A stretch of DNA of 64,000 nucleotides, taken from positions 32,642,708 through 32,706,707 of the forward strand of contig OX411559.1 in assembly GCA_948146395.1 (NCBI GenBank), in the 5' to 3' direction. Shown here in pieces: positions 10,779-21,646 of this stretch. The position numbers were made by a program, and so were the translations under genes. Within the stretch, counting starts at the first letter, position 1. Each line of letters begins with the position of its first letter. This DNA is from Fragum whitleyi. Its lineage: Eukaryota > Mollusca > Bivalvia > Cardiida > Cardiidae. The notes below the pieces were generated by a model that ran no database searches, was not told the DNA's origin, and saw only the letters and a list, made by a program, of their open reading frames with translations.

Positions 10779-11620
10779 TGTGACTCGTCACGCGAAATGG
10801 GACCACCCGGGAATTCTATAAAATGAATTATTGAAAAAGAAATTTGATCCATCATAGGTGAACCATGTAAGTCGCATTTCGAAAACTACTGTAAACGGGG
10901 TAATTTTGGCGGTGGTTTTATTTTGGCTATATTGGCGGTCGAGCTAAGATGCGCCAAAATTAATCCACCGCCAATATTTGCCATTGTGAAATGAAAAATT
11001 CCACTACTGTAAGGAATATGTTATCTTGCGCGATGTACTTTTAAGGTTATATTGATTAACTTTATTTCAAAGATATTCAGACCATTCTTATTCGAATTGG
11101 AATAAGAAGATCGGCTGACAACGTTCGTAAATGTCTAATAAAATTAATTCCAAATTTGCAGATTAAAGTTGGTTTAAGTATTGTAACGAAAATCAAGGAG
11201 AAAATGTGTGAAAAACTGGTACACGAATCATTACTCTTCCGAGAGGTGTGAAAACAAACTATTGTTAAGTTTGTAAAAAATTGACACGACTCTAGAAAAT
11301 TGGCTTTCTTATACTTTCAAGGTTTAAAACGACTAGAAATTAAAAATAGGTAAGACGTTTTATTTTGGCGGTGCATGTAAGATGCGCCAAAATTAATCAC
11401 CGCCAATAAATCGAAACTAAAAAACCGCCAAATGTGGACACCGCCAATATAAAGCCGTTTACAGTATTTCACTGGGAGGAAGATTGATCATTCTAGATTC
11501 AGAAAATAAGCACGCTGCAAAAAGATTCAACCCTATTCAGTCTTCGCAGTTCGCGTAGTCTGACTAGGATAGACACTTTACGCACTACCCAGATTGTCCC
11601 TTTTCGCGTGACGGGTCACA
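10779..11620. mobile_element. MITE with TGTGAC-type inverted ends, carrying a nested MITE
   Basis: Inverted ends TGTGACTCGTCACGCG and CGCGTGACGGGTCACA enclose sequence homologous, in reverse complement, to 25780-26045 (both share TTATTTTCTGAATCTAGAAT and the inner GGGAC/GTCCC borders). The element is split by a second MITE at 10889-11464. Its left end lies about 70 bp upstream of the proposed receptor A start codon. Confidence 0.8.
10889..11464 (+). mobile_element. MITE with GGCGGTG inverted repeats and TA target duplication, copy 1
   Basis: The ends CTGTAAACGG and CCGTTTACAG are inverted, followed internally by TTTTGGCGGTGG and CACCGCCAAT motifs repeated several times. Flanking TA at 10887-10888 and 11465-11466 restores the outer MITE sequence when the insert is removed. 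A second copy is at 59974-60606. Confidence 0.85.
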
Positions 11621-11689
11621 TATGATCCGTTCTCCAAGAAATACAGCCTAAATGACGTCATGAGGTTATTTCATCAGTCTTACAATTAA

Positions 11690-12110
11690 TTACATCCTGA
11701 CATTGACATTCACCTCAATCAAAACCAATCTAAATCGCTCACTCGACGCCCCAATCATTCATTCAAAACACTCACACAAACCATTCAAAAACGTTCAAAC
11801 CCATTGAAAAGTATAAAATCAACAACGTCATTCAAAATAAATTTTGATCAAGAAAAATCGCTATTTCACTGATATAATTCAAATTGTTAGCGAAGAAATA
11901 AGGAGCTATGTCTAGAACTTGTGTGCATTTTTTTATTAAAGGCAGGTAATCCTATATCGTCAATTTTGTTCATCCTGAACAAAATTTGCGATATAGGATT
12001 ACCTCCCATTAAATTCACTCAAAACTTGCTCCACACACTCATTCAATTTTATTCCTAAGACATTCCAAAATCATTCACCATGTGAATTCTACGATGTTCT
12101 TAACTGTACT
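11690..12110 (+). mobile_element. TTGACATTCA-type MITE, copy 1
   Basis: It has 'gacattcacctcaatcaaaa' near the left end and inverted TTCTACGATGTTCTTAACTG at the right. A central palindrome contains the shared TTTTGTTCATCCTGAACAAAA, with AGGTAAT and ATTACCT further out. At least eight related copies occur in the window (12691, 14515, 17150, 20400, 23190, 26098, 37870, 59385). Confidence 0.75.
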
Positions 12111-12371
12111 TTAAATATACATAACGATTAGTTCTAGACTAATCCAAATTCAGAGAATTTCGACCGTAAACAGAGAAGCAGGTAAGAGGGGGCATAGTCA
12201 AGTTAAATCTGTTTTTCGTTGAGACGATTCCAATGACTTCCCACAATATAGAATTTGTGAAATACATTGTTAAATGATTTAATTTGAAATCCAAAATTAC
12301 CCCTCTCTCTGTAGCCATAGTAAATTCATTTTGCTTTGAAATAGAAAATCGATTATAAAATGAGTCTGTGC

Positions 12372-12593
12372 GTGACATTTCCAACAATTTCAAATATTCG
12401 CAAAGCAAAGACTATAGCCAGCCTGTGCATCTGCACAGTCTTGCCCAAGTCTTCACTATACGCTTAGTAGATAGATATGGTCTCAAAGTATCTATAGACC
12501 ATCAGGTAACTATATATTTTCTGTTTGTTGCTGTCTTAGCTTCTCAATGTTTGCATGTCACAAACATTTCAAATTGTTGGAAATGTCATGCAG
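12372..12593. repeat. Foldback element, copy 1 (TGACATTTCCAACAATTT arms)
   Basis: Arms TGACATTTCCAACAATTT and AAATTGTTGGAAATGTCA enclose 'cagcctgtgcatctgcacag'. A related element at 30203-30445 has the same arm and centre organisation. Confidence 0.65.
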
Positions 12594-12690
12594 AGAATCA
12601 AATATCATAGAAAACAATGGGAAAAGAGAGAAAGTTCTTGAAACATTCATTCACTTAAGTGCATAAAAATTCCGGTTTGTAGGATATTGG

Positions 12691-13043
12691 TACAGTTTAC
12701 AACATCGTGCAATTGACAAGATGAATGATTTTGGAGTTATTTTGGAATGAAACTGAGTGAGGGTGTGGAGCGAGTTTTGAGTGAATTTTATGGGAGGTAA
12801 CCAATATCTCGATTTTAGTTCAAGGTGATGGAATATGCATATACTTTCTATAAATAGCTTCCCGGTAATTTCTTTGAGAACCAATCAGACGCTTAGAATT
12901 TTGATTAATTCAGTGAAATCTCGATTTATTTGTATTTACTTTCATTTTGAATGTAGTTGTTGATCAAATCTTTTTTTTTTTTTTTTGTCATTTTGAGCGT
13001 TTTTGAATGGTTTGAGTGAGTGTTTGTAATGAACGAATGGAGC
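12691..13043 (-). mobile_element. TTGACATTCA-type MITE, reverse copy truncated by a Tc1 element
   Basis: The right end of the family appears reversed (TACAGTTTACAACATCGTG), followed by GGGAGGTAA and 'accaatcagacgctta'. At about 13043 the sequence breaks off into a Tc1-like transposase, so the transposon came in later or the two were joined by deletion. Confidence 0.65.
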
Positions 13044-13800
13044 GCTGCAGCCGTTGTTAGTAATCACGGTGGGAATATTAGTGCAAACACAGTAGGACGC
13101 GGCCGGTTACGTGAACGTGGGGTTATGTGCAGGAGGCCTTATCGTGGCATGATACTTCCACTACGTCATCGTCAACAACGTCGCGAATGGGCTCAAACTA
13201 CCATCTGCGATGGCGGACAGTTGAGTTCAGTGACGAGTCAAGGTTCAATCTTTTACATGCCGACGGACGCGTTCGGGTAAAACGACGTCGAAATGAACGT
13301 TATGTGCATAAATTTGTTTTTGTGCATAACCGCTGAGGTGGTGGCGGGGTTATGGTGTGGGCCGCCATTAACCATGCATTCAAAACGGACCATGTTCCAG
13401 GCAATTTGATTGCCAGAGGGTACATAAAGTTTTACAGCCTGTTGTCCAACCCATTTTCCTCCGACAACTAGGACTCACTTTTATGCATGATAATTCACGT
13501 CCAGACACGGCGCGTATCACCACAAACTTACTCCAAGCCAATAATATTGACGTTCTACCATGGCAAGCCAATTCACCGGACTACAATCCAATCGAGCACA
13601 TGTGTGATATCGTAGGACGTCGTTTACGTCAACGTCGGCCACAGCCTGAAACGGTGCAACAGCTGACTGACGCTATGCATCAGGAGTGGGCTCGCATCCC
13701 GAGGTATCCTCTGCGTAACCTGTGTGGCTAAATGAGACGCAGACTGCAGGCTTTGATTGCTAATCATAGTGGACATACTCGTTACTGACACCTTTAAGGC
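13040..13800 (+). pseudogene. Tc1/mariner-type transposase, broken and 5'-truncated
   Basis: The translation in shifting frames gives NISANTVGRGRLRERGVMCR, then FSDESRFNLLHADGR, GVMVWAAI, FMHDNSRPDTAR, SPDYNPIEHM and WARIPRYPLRNLCG. These are the successive blocks of a Tc1 DDE transposase, with the catalytic Asp residues in SDES and HDN and the Glu in PIEH. Frameshifts occur near 13195 and near 13430, a TGA at about 13334 and a TAA after LCG at about 13729. The N-terminal DNA-binding part is missing. Downstream to about 13890 a TACAGGATGTTGTGCAAAGG-type end (on the minus strand) looks like the terminal repeat. The element is inactive. Confidence 0.9.
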
Positions 13801-14219
13801 AGTGGTCATTTGTAATCTTGAATAAAATGTGACGAATGTTTTTGTTTTAGCCTAAAGCCTTACTCCACCTTTGCACAACATCCTGTACAGTATCTTCCGT
13901 CGAAAACAAATAGTATTTGTATTTAATGTCCCGTATTGAACCACAGCTGAATGCATGTGAGGCGTTATTTATGACAGTAAGTATATAATGCTATAAATAC
14001 ATGTTAATCCAAGCTCACAAGCACATATTGCTTGTTTACTAAAATTAGGAATGCTTTTAAGTGTTGTTGTTTTGAGGGGGGGGGTGTCGTATAGATAGGA
14101 GATCGTGATAAGAACTTCCTTCGCTAACGTTTTCATCCCGAACGCAGGGCTGGTTAACTAGATTATTTGATGGCAGTAAAATCCTACCCAATGGCAATAA
14201 ATAAGGAAAACTATAGTAA

Positions 14220-14447
14220 TTTAAATCCCTGTTTGAAAAAGAAGCATATCAGTTAATCAAAAAACAGCCACAAATTGAAATTTCTACTTTTACAAAGCTA
14301 CGAATAAGCACTCGTGATCTTCAAAATGAAAAGGGCAGGCATACTAGGCCTCCATTGATTGACCGTAAGTGCAACTTGTGCAGTTTGCGTGTCGAGGATG
14401 AGAGGTATTTTGTCATGGAATGCGTTTTACTGACTTTCGACACATAG
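14220..14447 (+). pseudogene. 3' tail of a non-LTR retrotransposon (Cys-rich C-terminus)
   Basis: An open frame ends with TFTKLRISTRDLQNEKGRH, then CNLCSLRVEDERYFVMEC and a stop at 14445. The pattern LRIxxxxLxxExGR followed by CxxC, ED and C is the zinc-binding C-terminal tail found after the reverse transcriptase of many LINE-type elements. The usual His before the last Cys is replaced (RYF). No upstream reverse transcriptase domain is present, so this is a 5'-truncated fragment. Confidence 0.75.
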
Positions 14448-14514
14448 AACTACTTTTTTTTGATGAATTGACTCAAATTGTCCCATTTTTCGATCTCAAA
14501 ACGACCAATAATAA

Positions 14515-14660
14515 AATATGCATTAATATCCTATAAACAGCTTTATGTCTTCAAGAACCAATCAGACGCTAACATTTTCCATAATGTCAGTGGAGAATGG
14601 ATTTTTTAAGTTATATTTATATTTGAATGTAGTTGTTTATTTTTTCATTTATAGCGATTT
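14515..14660 (-). mobile_element. Fragment of the TTGACATTCA-type MITE
   Basis: It contains ATATGCATTAATATCCTATA and 'gaaccaatcagacgct', 'gaatgtagttgtt', the internal part of the family in reverse orientation. Both ends are lost. Confidence 0.55.
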
Positions 14661-14734
14661 TAGATTTGTTCACGGTGTAACTGACTGTACCTATACGCTG
14701 TAATGACCTCAGCTTACTAAACGTGTAGTTACGA

Positions 14735-14830
14735 CGTTTAACTTGAGGCGCGAGTACTGGTGAATTTTCCAGGAAGTAGAATTGTTTTGAATGGTTGGGT
14801 GACTGTCGGAATAAATGAATAGCAATGAGA
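14735..14830 (+). mobile_element. SINE fragment (GTACTGGTGAATTTTCCAGG tail)
   Basis: The body motif GTACTGGTGAATTTTCCAGG and 'aagtagaat' match the SINE at 59145-59385. The tRNA-like head is missing. Confidence 0.6.
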
Positions 14831-14866
14831 GTCGATTTCACAAAGTTATCTATACAAGTATATGAT

Positions 14867-15926
14867 ACAAGAGGACCATATTTGTGGTCCTATATCGCTC
14901 ACCTTCGTCTCTTTGACTTCTCCCTCAGCAAAATTAAATGCTTGAAAGATCATTAAATGATCATTAAATTTTTCAAAGAAAGACATTACTCTATTACTAT
15001 GATCGCTGCATAAATTTCTAGCCTTTTCTAAACAAGTTTCATGTGACCTGGCCAACATTGTGACAAAGTTTCATAAAGATTAGGCCATATTTGTGGCCTC
15101 TAGAGTGTAAACAAGAAAATTGTCATTTGGACCCCTTTTCCCGTGATAAGACATGGATCTTTCCAATTTTAAATAGGGTCCATCCTTGTGACCTAGCCAT
15201 TTTTCTGACCATGCTTAATGACAATTGAATTATAGTTGTGGCTTCTAGAGTGTAAACAAGAAAATTGTCATTGAGGCCTCTTTTCCCTTGCTATGGCATG
15301 GATCTTTCCGATTTTCAAAAGGGTTAATCCTTGTGATCTGGCCAACATTCTGATCAAGTTTCACGAAGATTGTGCCATTTTTGTGGTCTCTAAAGTGTAA
15401 ACAAAAAATGTCATTGAGGCCTCTTTTCCCGTGATATGGCACGGATCCTTCCCATTTTCGATTGGGATCATCCTTGTGGCTTGGCCAACCTTCTGACCAA
15501 ATTTCATAAAGATTGGGCCATATTTGTGGTCTCTAGAGTGTAAACAAGAAAATTGTCATTAAGGCCCCTTTTCCCATGATATAACCTTGGTCCTTCCCAT
15601 TTTCAATAGGGTTCATCCTTGTGACCTGTCCAACATTCTGTCTAAGTTTCATGAAGATTGGGTCATATTTATGGCCTCTAGACTGTAAACAAGAAAATTA
15701 TCTTTAAGGCCCCTTTTCCCGTGATATGGCGCGGATCCTTCCCATTTTAGAGTTCATCCTTGTGACCTGGCAAACATTCTGACTAAGTTTCATGAAGATT
15801 GGGCCAAATTTGTGGCCTCTAGAGTGTAAACACCAAGATTGTTGTCGCCGGACGACGGACGACAGACGACGGACATTCAATGATCACAAAAGCTCACCTT
15901 GAGCACGATGTGCTCAGGTGAGCTTA
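14867..15926 (+). repeat. Modular repeat, complete copy with ~145-bp units
   Basis: The left end ACAAGAGGACCATATTTGTGG with TCC and CGCTCACC is followed by six units of about 145 bp with 'aagtttcatgaagattggg', 'cctctagagtgtaaaca', 'ccccttttcccgtgatatgg' and 'catccttgtgacctgg'. A GGACGACGGACGACAGACG tract precedes the hairpin 'gagcacgatgtgctc' in CTCACCTT and AGGTGAGCTT. Only the ends resemble the 6259 element; the units are different. Confidence 0.8.
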
Positions 15927-16092
15927 AAATATATACACCAACAATAAAGGTTTTATCGATGTGAATATCAAATAGTCATAATTCTGCCGTTTCGTGATTT
16001 GTGACATAAACGTGCCGCCGTAAACCTTGACCTCATTTGTTTACTACTGTTGCAAAAATATTTTACCCTTTTCGCGGTTAGCATAACCTATA

Positions 16093-17000
16093 CTATAGTC
16101 CGTTTGACTTCTATATGGACCGACATTTCGCCGAAAATCTCAGAATCGGATTAATTAATCGTATTTTTTCTTGACATATCGTATTTTCTATCTAAAACCA
16201 TGAAGAATTTAGTTTTTCAGAATTTTTGATCGTAAAATAGTGATTTTGTCCGTCTGTCTACATGTTAACTCTCAGTCTTTCATACCTTCTTGTGACTGTA
16301 TTAAACGGAACAGCAAATTGTCTATCCAAAAAATAGTTCTGATTTGCATAGGGACCGAGTCAAAAGTGTATGATTTTAAGTGATTCGTTTTGGTATAAAA
16401 TCGACTATTTCTATAAGATTAATTTTATCGAAGATTTTCACTTCCCTCGGATATCAATTCTGGGTGTATATTCTCTTTGTTTAAAGACAGTTTGACCTGA
16501 TAATTGGAAATCGTTTTTATCTATTCTGAGATGTACCCCACACTCCCTAAATTAGACCAATCAAAAAGCATATTTTTTACTAAGATCTTGGGATTTTCAC
16601 GAGGAAAATTAGATAAGCAGGCGAGTAATAACGGCACAAATCACGTGATATTCAAGTTTAAGATGAAATGACCGTCGATATGCTAATTAGCATGTCCAAA
16701 TAAGGAATAATAGGCATTTCTTCTGTCAAATGTTTAGTATAAAGCCACGTGTTTTTACTATTTTCTTACTACTAAACAGCCTTCATCACCCCTCGTGTTA
16801 AAGAGCGAAAAATGCGAAAATATTAAGATTAATCAGATAGACAAAATCATTATTTTGAAATCATTTCATTTTCAAAAAATATTTTTTGGAATGGTATTAA
16901 GCTGAAATTAAGATTTTTCTACATAAAAATCTTTCATTCATACGCAATTTAATGTAATTGATGAAAAGGTTGGTCCATATAGAAGTCAAACGGACTATAG
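16093..17000. mobile_element. Non-autonomous element with 29-bp perfect inverted repeats
   Basis: The left end 16093-16121 (CTATAGTCCGTTTGACTTCT and nine more bases) is the exact reverse complement of 16972-17000. No transposase frame lies between. A TA duplication is possible if the outer TA of each end is read as target. I saw no second copy in the window. Confidence 0.85.
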
Positions 17001-17149
17001 AAGGTAACATTCAGATCTAACCCGAAGTACGAAATGATGCCTACTTCGCATAACGTTAAGGTGGAATGCGTCTTTTCAAAAACTTTGTTTGAATTTCACA
17101 AAACCAATGACCATACTTCCGAGTTTAACGTTATTTCCGTCTCCTATAT

Positions 17150-17585
17150 ACATTTAGTAGCATCGTGAAATTGACATTCATCTCAATCAAACCCATTCTG
17201 AATCACTCACTCATCGCTCCATTCACTCATTCAAAACATTCTTTCAAATCGATCAAAATCGATCCAAATTAGAAAATAGCACACAATCAACAGATACACA
17301 AAAAATACAAATGGAAAAAAATCGCAATTTCACTGACATTTATGAAATTATTAGAGTATGATTGGTTTAACGAAGAAGTAGGAAGCAATTTATCGTACTT
17401 AAATGCATATCTTATTAAAGGGAGGTAATCAATATCGCTAATATTGTTCATCCTGAACAAAATTTGCTATATTTATTACCTCCCTTTAACATCACTCCAA
17501 ACTCGCTCCACACACTCATTCAATTTCATTCTAAAATCATTCCAAAATCATTCACCTTGTCAATTTCACGATGTTGTTCACTGCA
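17150..17585 (+). mobile_element. TTGACATTCA-type MITE, copy 4
   Basis: It has GTGAAATTGACATTCATCTC at the left and TTGTCAATTTCACGATGTTG at the right as inverted ends. Internally it holds AAAGGGAGGTAATC, the shared GTTCATCCTGAAC palindrome and TTACCTCCCTTTAA. It is well preserved. Confidence 0.8.
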
Positions 17586-18331
17586 TATACTATATATATG
17601 CCAGGAATGACCTTCCTGTAGAATCTATACGGTCCGTTGTACAGAAAAACCCTTCTAAATGACATCACTTCTTAATTTTGACATTCAGCTATCAGCTGTC
17701 TCATCCAGAAACGAAAATTTTAGGCTAATCCAAATGCAAACAATTTCATCCCTAAACTCAATGTGGGTTTCAAAACACTTAATGCTTTTTGGAAATAACA
17801 ATTTTGTTATCATTTTATAAATAAGAAATGCTGCATTATTATAGAATAAGTAATTGGGCCTTTTTTAAATCAAATTTTCATTTAGGCAGATATATATAAA
17901 GTCTGACTTACCCATCTCAATCCGATACATATCGACTCTCCTTTGAGGTGGTATTTAATGATAAATGGATATTATAGAGCTGAACTCTGTATGACCCGTA
18001 TATAAAATGACCCATTGGTATAATTATTACGGACAGACTTTTCATTTGAGGGGGCTTCGGATATGTAAGAATATTGTCTTATCTAACTAAGAAATCTACA
18101 GAATTCATCCAAAGTCTCCGTTGTTGGTAACTAAGTGAATATTCTCACTTAAACCGGATTGAAATAAACCCAACGTCAAAACATTTTGATAAGAAATAAA
18201 CGGACAAGGGTATGATTTTCCCTGTTTTCTCAAGCTTTATAGGTAAGCAAGGTACAGGCAAATCGATTTTCTGTCCTTTCACTATACAAGAGTGTTGAGA
18301 CAGCCCGCGGCGTTCTACTGGCAAAATACAA
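17586..18331. other. Intergenic, nothing recognised
   Basis: No known repeat family, splice-bounded frame or RNA gene was recognised in this AT-rich stretch. Confidence 0.4.
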
Positions 18332-18445
18332 TTTGTTTGTTTGTTTGATTGAATGGGGTTTCGGATCGCTTTAAACAATGTTTCGGTTATATCGCGGTGG
18401 CTAGCGCACCTGACAATGGAATCCTGATATTTCTCTGACCAGTAT
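18332..18445 (-). mobile_element. SINE fragment (type 1, head missing)
   Basis: TTGATTGAATGGGGTTTCGG, then 'gttatatcgcggtggct' and 'gcacctgacaatgga' match the body of the full SINE at 22530-22811. The tRNA-like head is lost. Confidence 0.65.
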
Positions 18446-18593
18446 AGCGAGCGCATATTAAACCTTGAACCTGACCTTTATGCAGAATAAATTATTAGGC
18501 CCATGAATACAATTCCGAAGATGCTTCGGCACGTGACGATCAAGCATGGACATTCCGTTATACTGTAAAAATTACCAGTATGTGTGGACTTAC

Positions 18594-18702
18594 TTGTATT
18601 CTTGTATGAAGCAGACGATTCATTTTCGGAAGCAATTGATCCTGCTTGTGTGAGACTGTGGGGGGATTTCATTTGATTTCGAGGCAAAAATACAAATTGC
18701 AT
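18594..18702 (-). CDS. Possible first coding exon, unknown gene
   Basis: An ATG at 18702-18700 opens a frame reading MQFVFLPRNQMKSPHSLTQA, then GSIASENESSASYKNT, with a consensus donor (GTAAGT) at 18593. Ser-rich, hydrophilic sequence of this kind is typical of N-terminal exons, including receptor A/B regions. Its exit phase does not fit the receptor A acceptors considered here. It is supported only by the frame and the donor, so confidence is low. Confidence 0.2.
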
Positions 18703-19007
18703 TTAAAGAAATTTGAAAATTTGTATTTTTTGTATCGCTCGCATCTAAAGATTACTGAATAGGAAACTCAATTTATGAATTGATTCACTAGTTCATGAAG
18801 TTGACTAAATACCGCCCTCGCAGTGAAAAGCATGGGCGATTACGGGTTAAAAGAGCAAACACGTGCACTCCAACTTTACGATTGAATTCCGGTGGTAAGT
18901 CGTGTTTTGCCGAAGGGAAACGACCGATATTTAATTCATTTAAATCGCAAAGGTTACATGTAGGTTCAGGTCAATATGCTTCCTACCATAACATCCTTTC
19001 CTACAGC

Positions 19008-19165
19008 TGATATCCCACATAACTTGATGATTATCAATCAACCCATTTGTTTAAGAAAAATTGTCGGAAAGAATAGAAAGAGTGCCGCCGTCGGGGATCG
19101 ACTGAATCTGGGACCTTTAGATTGATTGTCCCGTGCATTACCATCTGCGCTATGACAGCTGCTGA
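19008..19165 (-). mobile_element. SINE fragment (type 1) with tRNA-like head
   Basis: The body end ATCAACCCATTTG, 'gtcggaaag' and then GTGCCGCCGTCGGGGATCGA lead to a decayed tRNA-like head on the minus strand. Confidence 0.65.
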
Positions 19166-19488
19166 CGCAATGCAATCTATCCCTATCCGAGTACATGTAG
19201 ATTTCAGCGAGGATCTATGGGTTTTTCACAGAGGAGTCCAACTGTTCTACAAACCGTTTATAATAATACCGTGATTAAAACTTGCATACAGCAAACACAA
19301 TCGGAAACTCGCTCGGAATTTTTCGTAACCTGAGAAGTACCTCAGACTTTAGCGTAGTAATTTTTGGTCGTTTCTTCTAAAGTATTCCGGCTTCTGGTGG
19401 TACTTTGATCAAAGTGACTATTGAAGAAAAAAAAAATTCTGTCCTTTCCGACCATCTATGCAGATCATTGAGGCATATTATATAGAGG

Positions 19489-20340
19489 ATAATCGTTTGT
19501 TTCTGTGTAAGATCGATTTATATTTCATCGACTGGACAACAAAAGCTATATTTTCACGAGTGGCGTAGCCACGAGTGAAAATATAGCGTTTGTTGTTCAC
19601 GAAATGAAATATTTATCGATCATACACGATAAACAAACGATTATTCTATTTCTTAAATGCAAAAATGAGACAAAATGTGACATTTCTAGGACACATTTTC
19701 GTAAAGCGCGTCATTTTGCGCGTGATTGCTATGCAACGTTCATTGTGACGTCACTTATTTCGCCCCGCATAGTTGACGTCAGATAGGATGAAATGCACCA
19801 AAGCAGGGTATAAGTTTTTGATAATCTCACTGCTTTTGCGGTGAGTTTATCAAGTGATAATCTACCGTTATTTATCGATAAACCACCGAAAATCATTAAA
19901 GAAATAGAGGATAATCGTTTGTTTCAGTGTAAGATCGATTTATATTTCATTGAGTGAACATCAAAAGCTATATTTTCACGAGTTGCAGAGCCACGAGTGC
20001 AAATATAGATTTTGTTGTTCACGAAATGAAATATTTATCGATCTTACTCGAAAAACAAACGATTATTCTATTTCTTTAATGCAAAAAGGAGACAAAATAT
20101 GAAATTTCTATGACATATTTTCGTAAAGCGCGTCATTTTGCGCGTCATTTTGCACGTGATTGCTATGCAACGTTCATTGTGATGTCACTAATTTCGCCCC
20201 GCATAGATGACGTCAGATAAGATGAAATGCACAAAAGCAGGGTAAAAGTTTTTAATAATTTCACTGCTTTTGCGGTGAGATTATCAAGTGATAATCTACC
20301 GTTATTTCTCGATAAACCACCAAAGAGCATTAAAGAAAAT
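19489..20340 (+). repeat. Tandem pair of ~430-bp foldback elements
   Basis: Two adjacent copies (about 19489-19910 and 19911-20340) share 'gataatcgtttgtttc', 'gtaagatcgatttatatttc', 'caaaagctatattttcacga', 'gaaatatttatcgatc' and 'aaacaaacgattattctatt'. Each copy is itself an inverted repeat (AAGATCGATTTATATTTCAT against ATGAAATATTTATCGATCTT). A diverged third copy is at 61075-61480. Confidence 0.75.
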
Positions 20341-20399
20341 TTGATAACAAAACGCAGCAAAACACTGAGTTTGGTAATCAAATCATATTATGCCACAGT

Positions 20400-20545
20400 T
20401 TAAAAATTTCCTTCGTTTTTTTTTCAATTCTTTTTCGAGCGTTATTGAGTGAGTGTTTGGAATGAATAAATGGAACGTTGAGCGAGCAATTTAGAATGGT
20501 TTTGATTGAGAAGAGTGTTAATTTCAGGATATAACTAACTGTAGC
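20400..20545 (-). mobile_element. TTGACATTCA-type MITE, partial reverse copy
   Basis: It has 'gagtgagtgtttggaatgaa', AGAATGGTTTTGATTGAGA and the end TAACTAACTGTA. The other half is missing. Confidence 0.6.
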
Positions 20546-20614
20546 ATAAACATTAGAAAGGTCCCTCTGGGAAGTGCGGAAAAAAACAGACCAAGCCGCT
20601 GTGCTCCGAGTGAC

Positions 20615-20735
20615 TAAATGATACAAAATGTTTGCAAATTTTATCCCCGCTTTGCACGCGTACTTGCGTGCAAAGCGGTGTATAATTTGAGAACAGTTTG
20701 CACCGTTTTGTCATTATAAACGCCTGGTTGGTAAA
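20615..20735. repeat. Foldback hairpin around GCTTTGCACGC, copy 1
   Basis: CCGCTTTGCACGC and GCGTGCAAAGCGG form a hairpin. Outer arms contain TGTTTGCAAATT and AGTTTGCACCGTTTTGTCAT. A second copy with the same order is at 23020-23125. Confidence 0.65.
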
Positions 20736-21415
20736 CCAAATTTCTTTAAATGATATTTGTATTTGCAGAGATCTTCACATGATGGGTACACATTTAGATT
20801 CAGATCAGTTCAGTTTAAATTGCTTTTAACTAATGCCATATTTGTTCCGTGTAAATAAGTTTTCAAATGTGACAAACAGCAAGTCCTATTTCGGAAGTAC
20901 AATAAATGTATATTCGCAATTACAAATGTGTTTATAAGTTAAAAACTAGCAAATGAGCTTTGTTTGATCATATTGGTATCAAATCATATGTAACACCTAT
21001 TACATAAGTCTTTATTTGAACAGGTCATTCAGGTTATTTTGTGAGTTATGACTAATTTACTTTATGACTCATACAATCGTCATTTACCTGAAAAGTGAAG
21101 TCAAAGTTGAGTAATGCATTGCTGCGCGTTGGTAAAACCTACAAAACTCGATGCATTTGCTTAAAACTGTTTAAGCACTGATCAGACACGTATTGTAACG
21201 ACAAAATGGTGAGATAATTTTGTTTATTTTATTCCGATGTGGTTGCTATAGTTACCTTTTAACAAAGGATATTGGAAACTATATAAAATTTGCTGAGACA
21301 AGGACAGAAAACTCCAAGTATTGAAATAAATATTTTCTTTTTATATACGAATAGACAACAAATCCTGTTACATATATGCTTCTCAAGTCAACCCCCATTT
21401 CGGACAACCACATTT
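20736..21415. other. Intergenic, nothing recognised
   Basis: The sequence is AT-rich without open frames of note or recognised repeats. Confidence 0.4.
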
Positions 21416-21555
21416 CGATGGCTCAGCGTGAAACAGTTGTAACTCCCTATACATTTATAGGGAGTTACAACCGTTTCGCGCTGAGGGCTTGAAACAGTTG
21501 TAACTCCCTATATATATTTATATGGAGTTACAACCGTTTCGCGCTGAGCCATCGA
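21416..21555. repeat. Double hairpin bounded by TCGATGGCTCAGCG arms
   Basis: Outer arms TCGATGGCTCAGCG and CGCTGAGCCATCGA enclose two tandem hairpins, each AACAGTTGTAACTCCCTATA against TATAGGGAGTTACAACCGTT (the second imperfect). A single related hairpin lies at 53189-53263. Confidence 0.8.
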
Positions 21556-21646
21556 TTGGGAACACACTTTATATGTTACGAATATGATCGTGTACGTGAC
21601 AGATGTGTTACCTATATGACTTTTTACTAATATGACCCATCAGTGC

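Noticed and set aside
10711..10806. Longer N-terminus for receptor A starting from a GTG at 10806
   Set aside because: This part of the frame lies in or next to the inverted end of a MITE, and a proper ATG with an acceptor-like site lies downstream.
13020..13731. Functional Tc1 transposase
   Set aside because: Frameshifts, two in-frame stops and a missing N-terminal part rule out an active enzyme.
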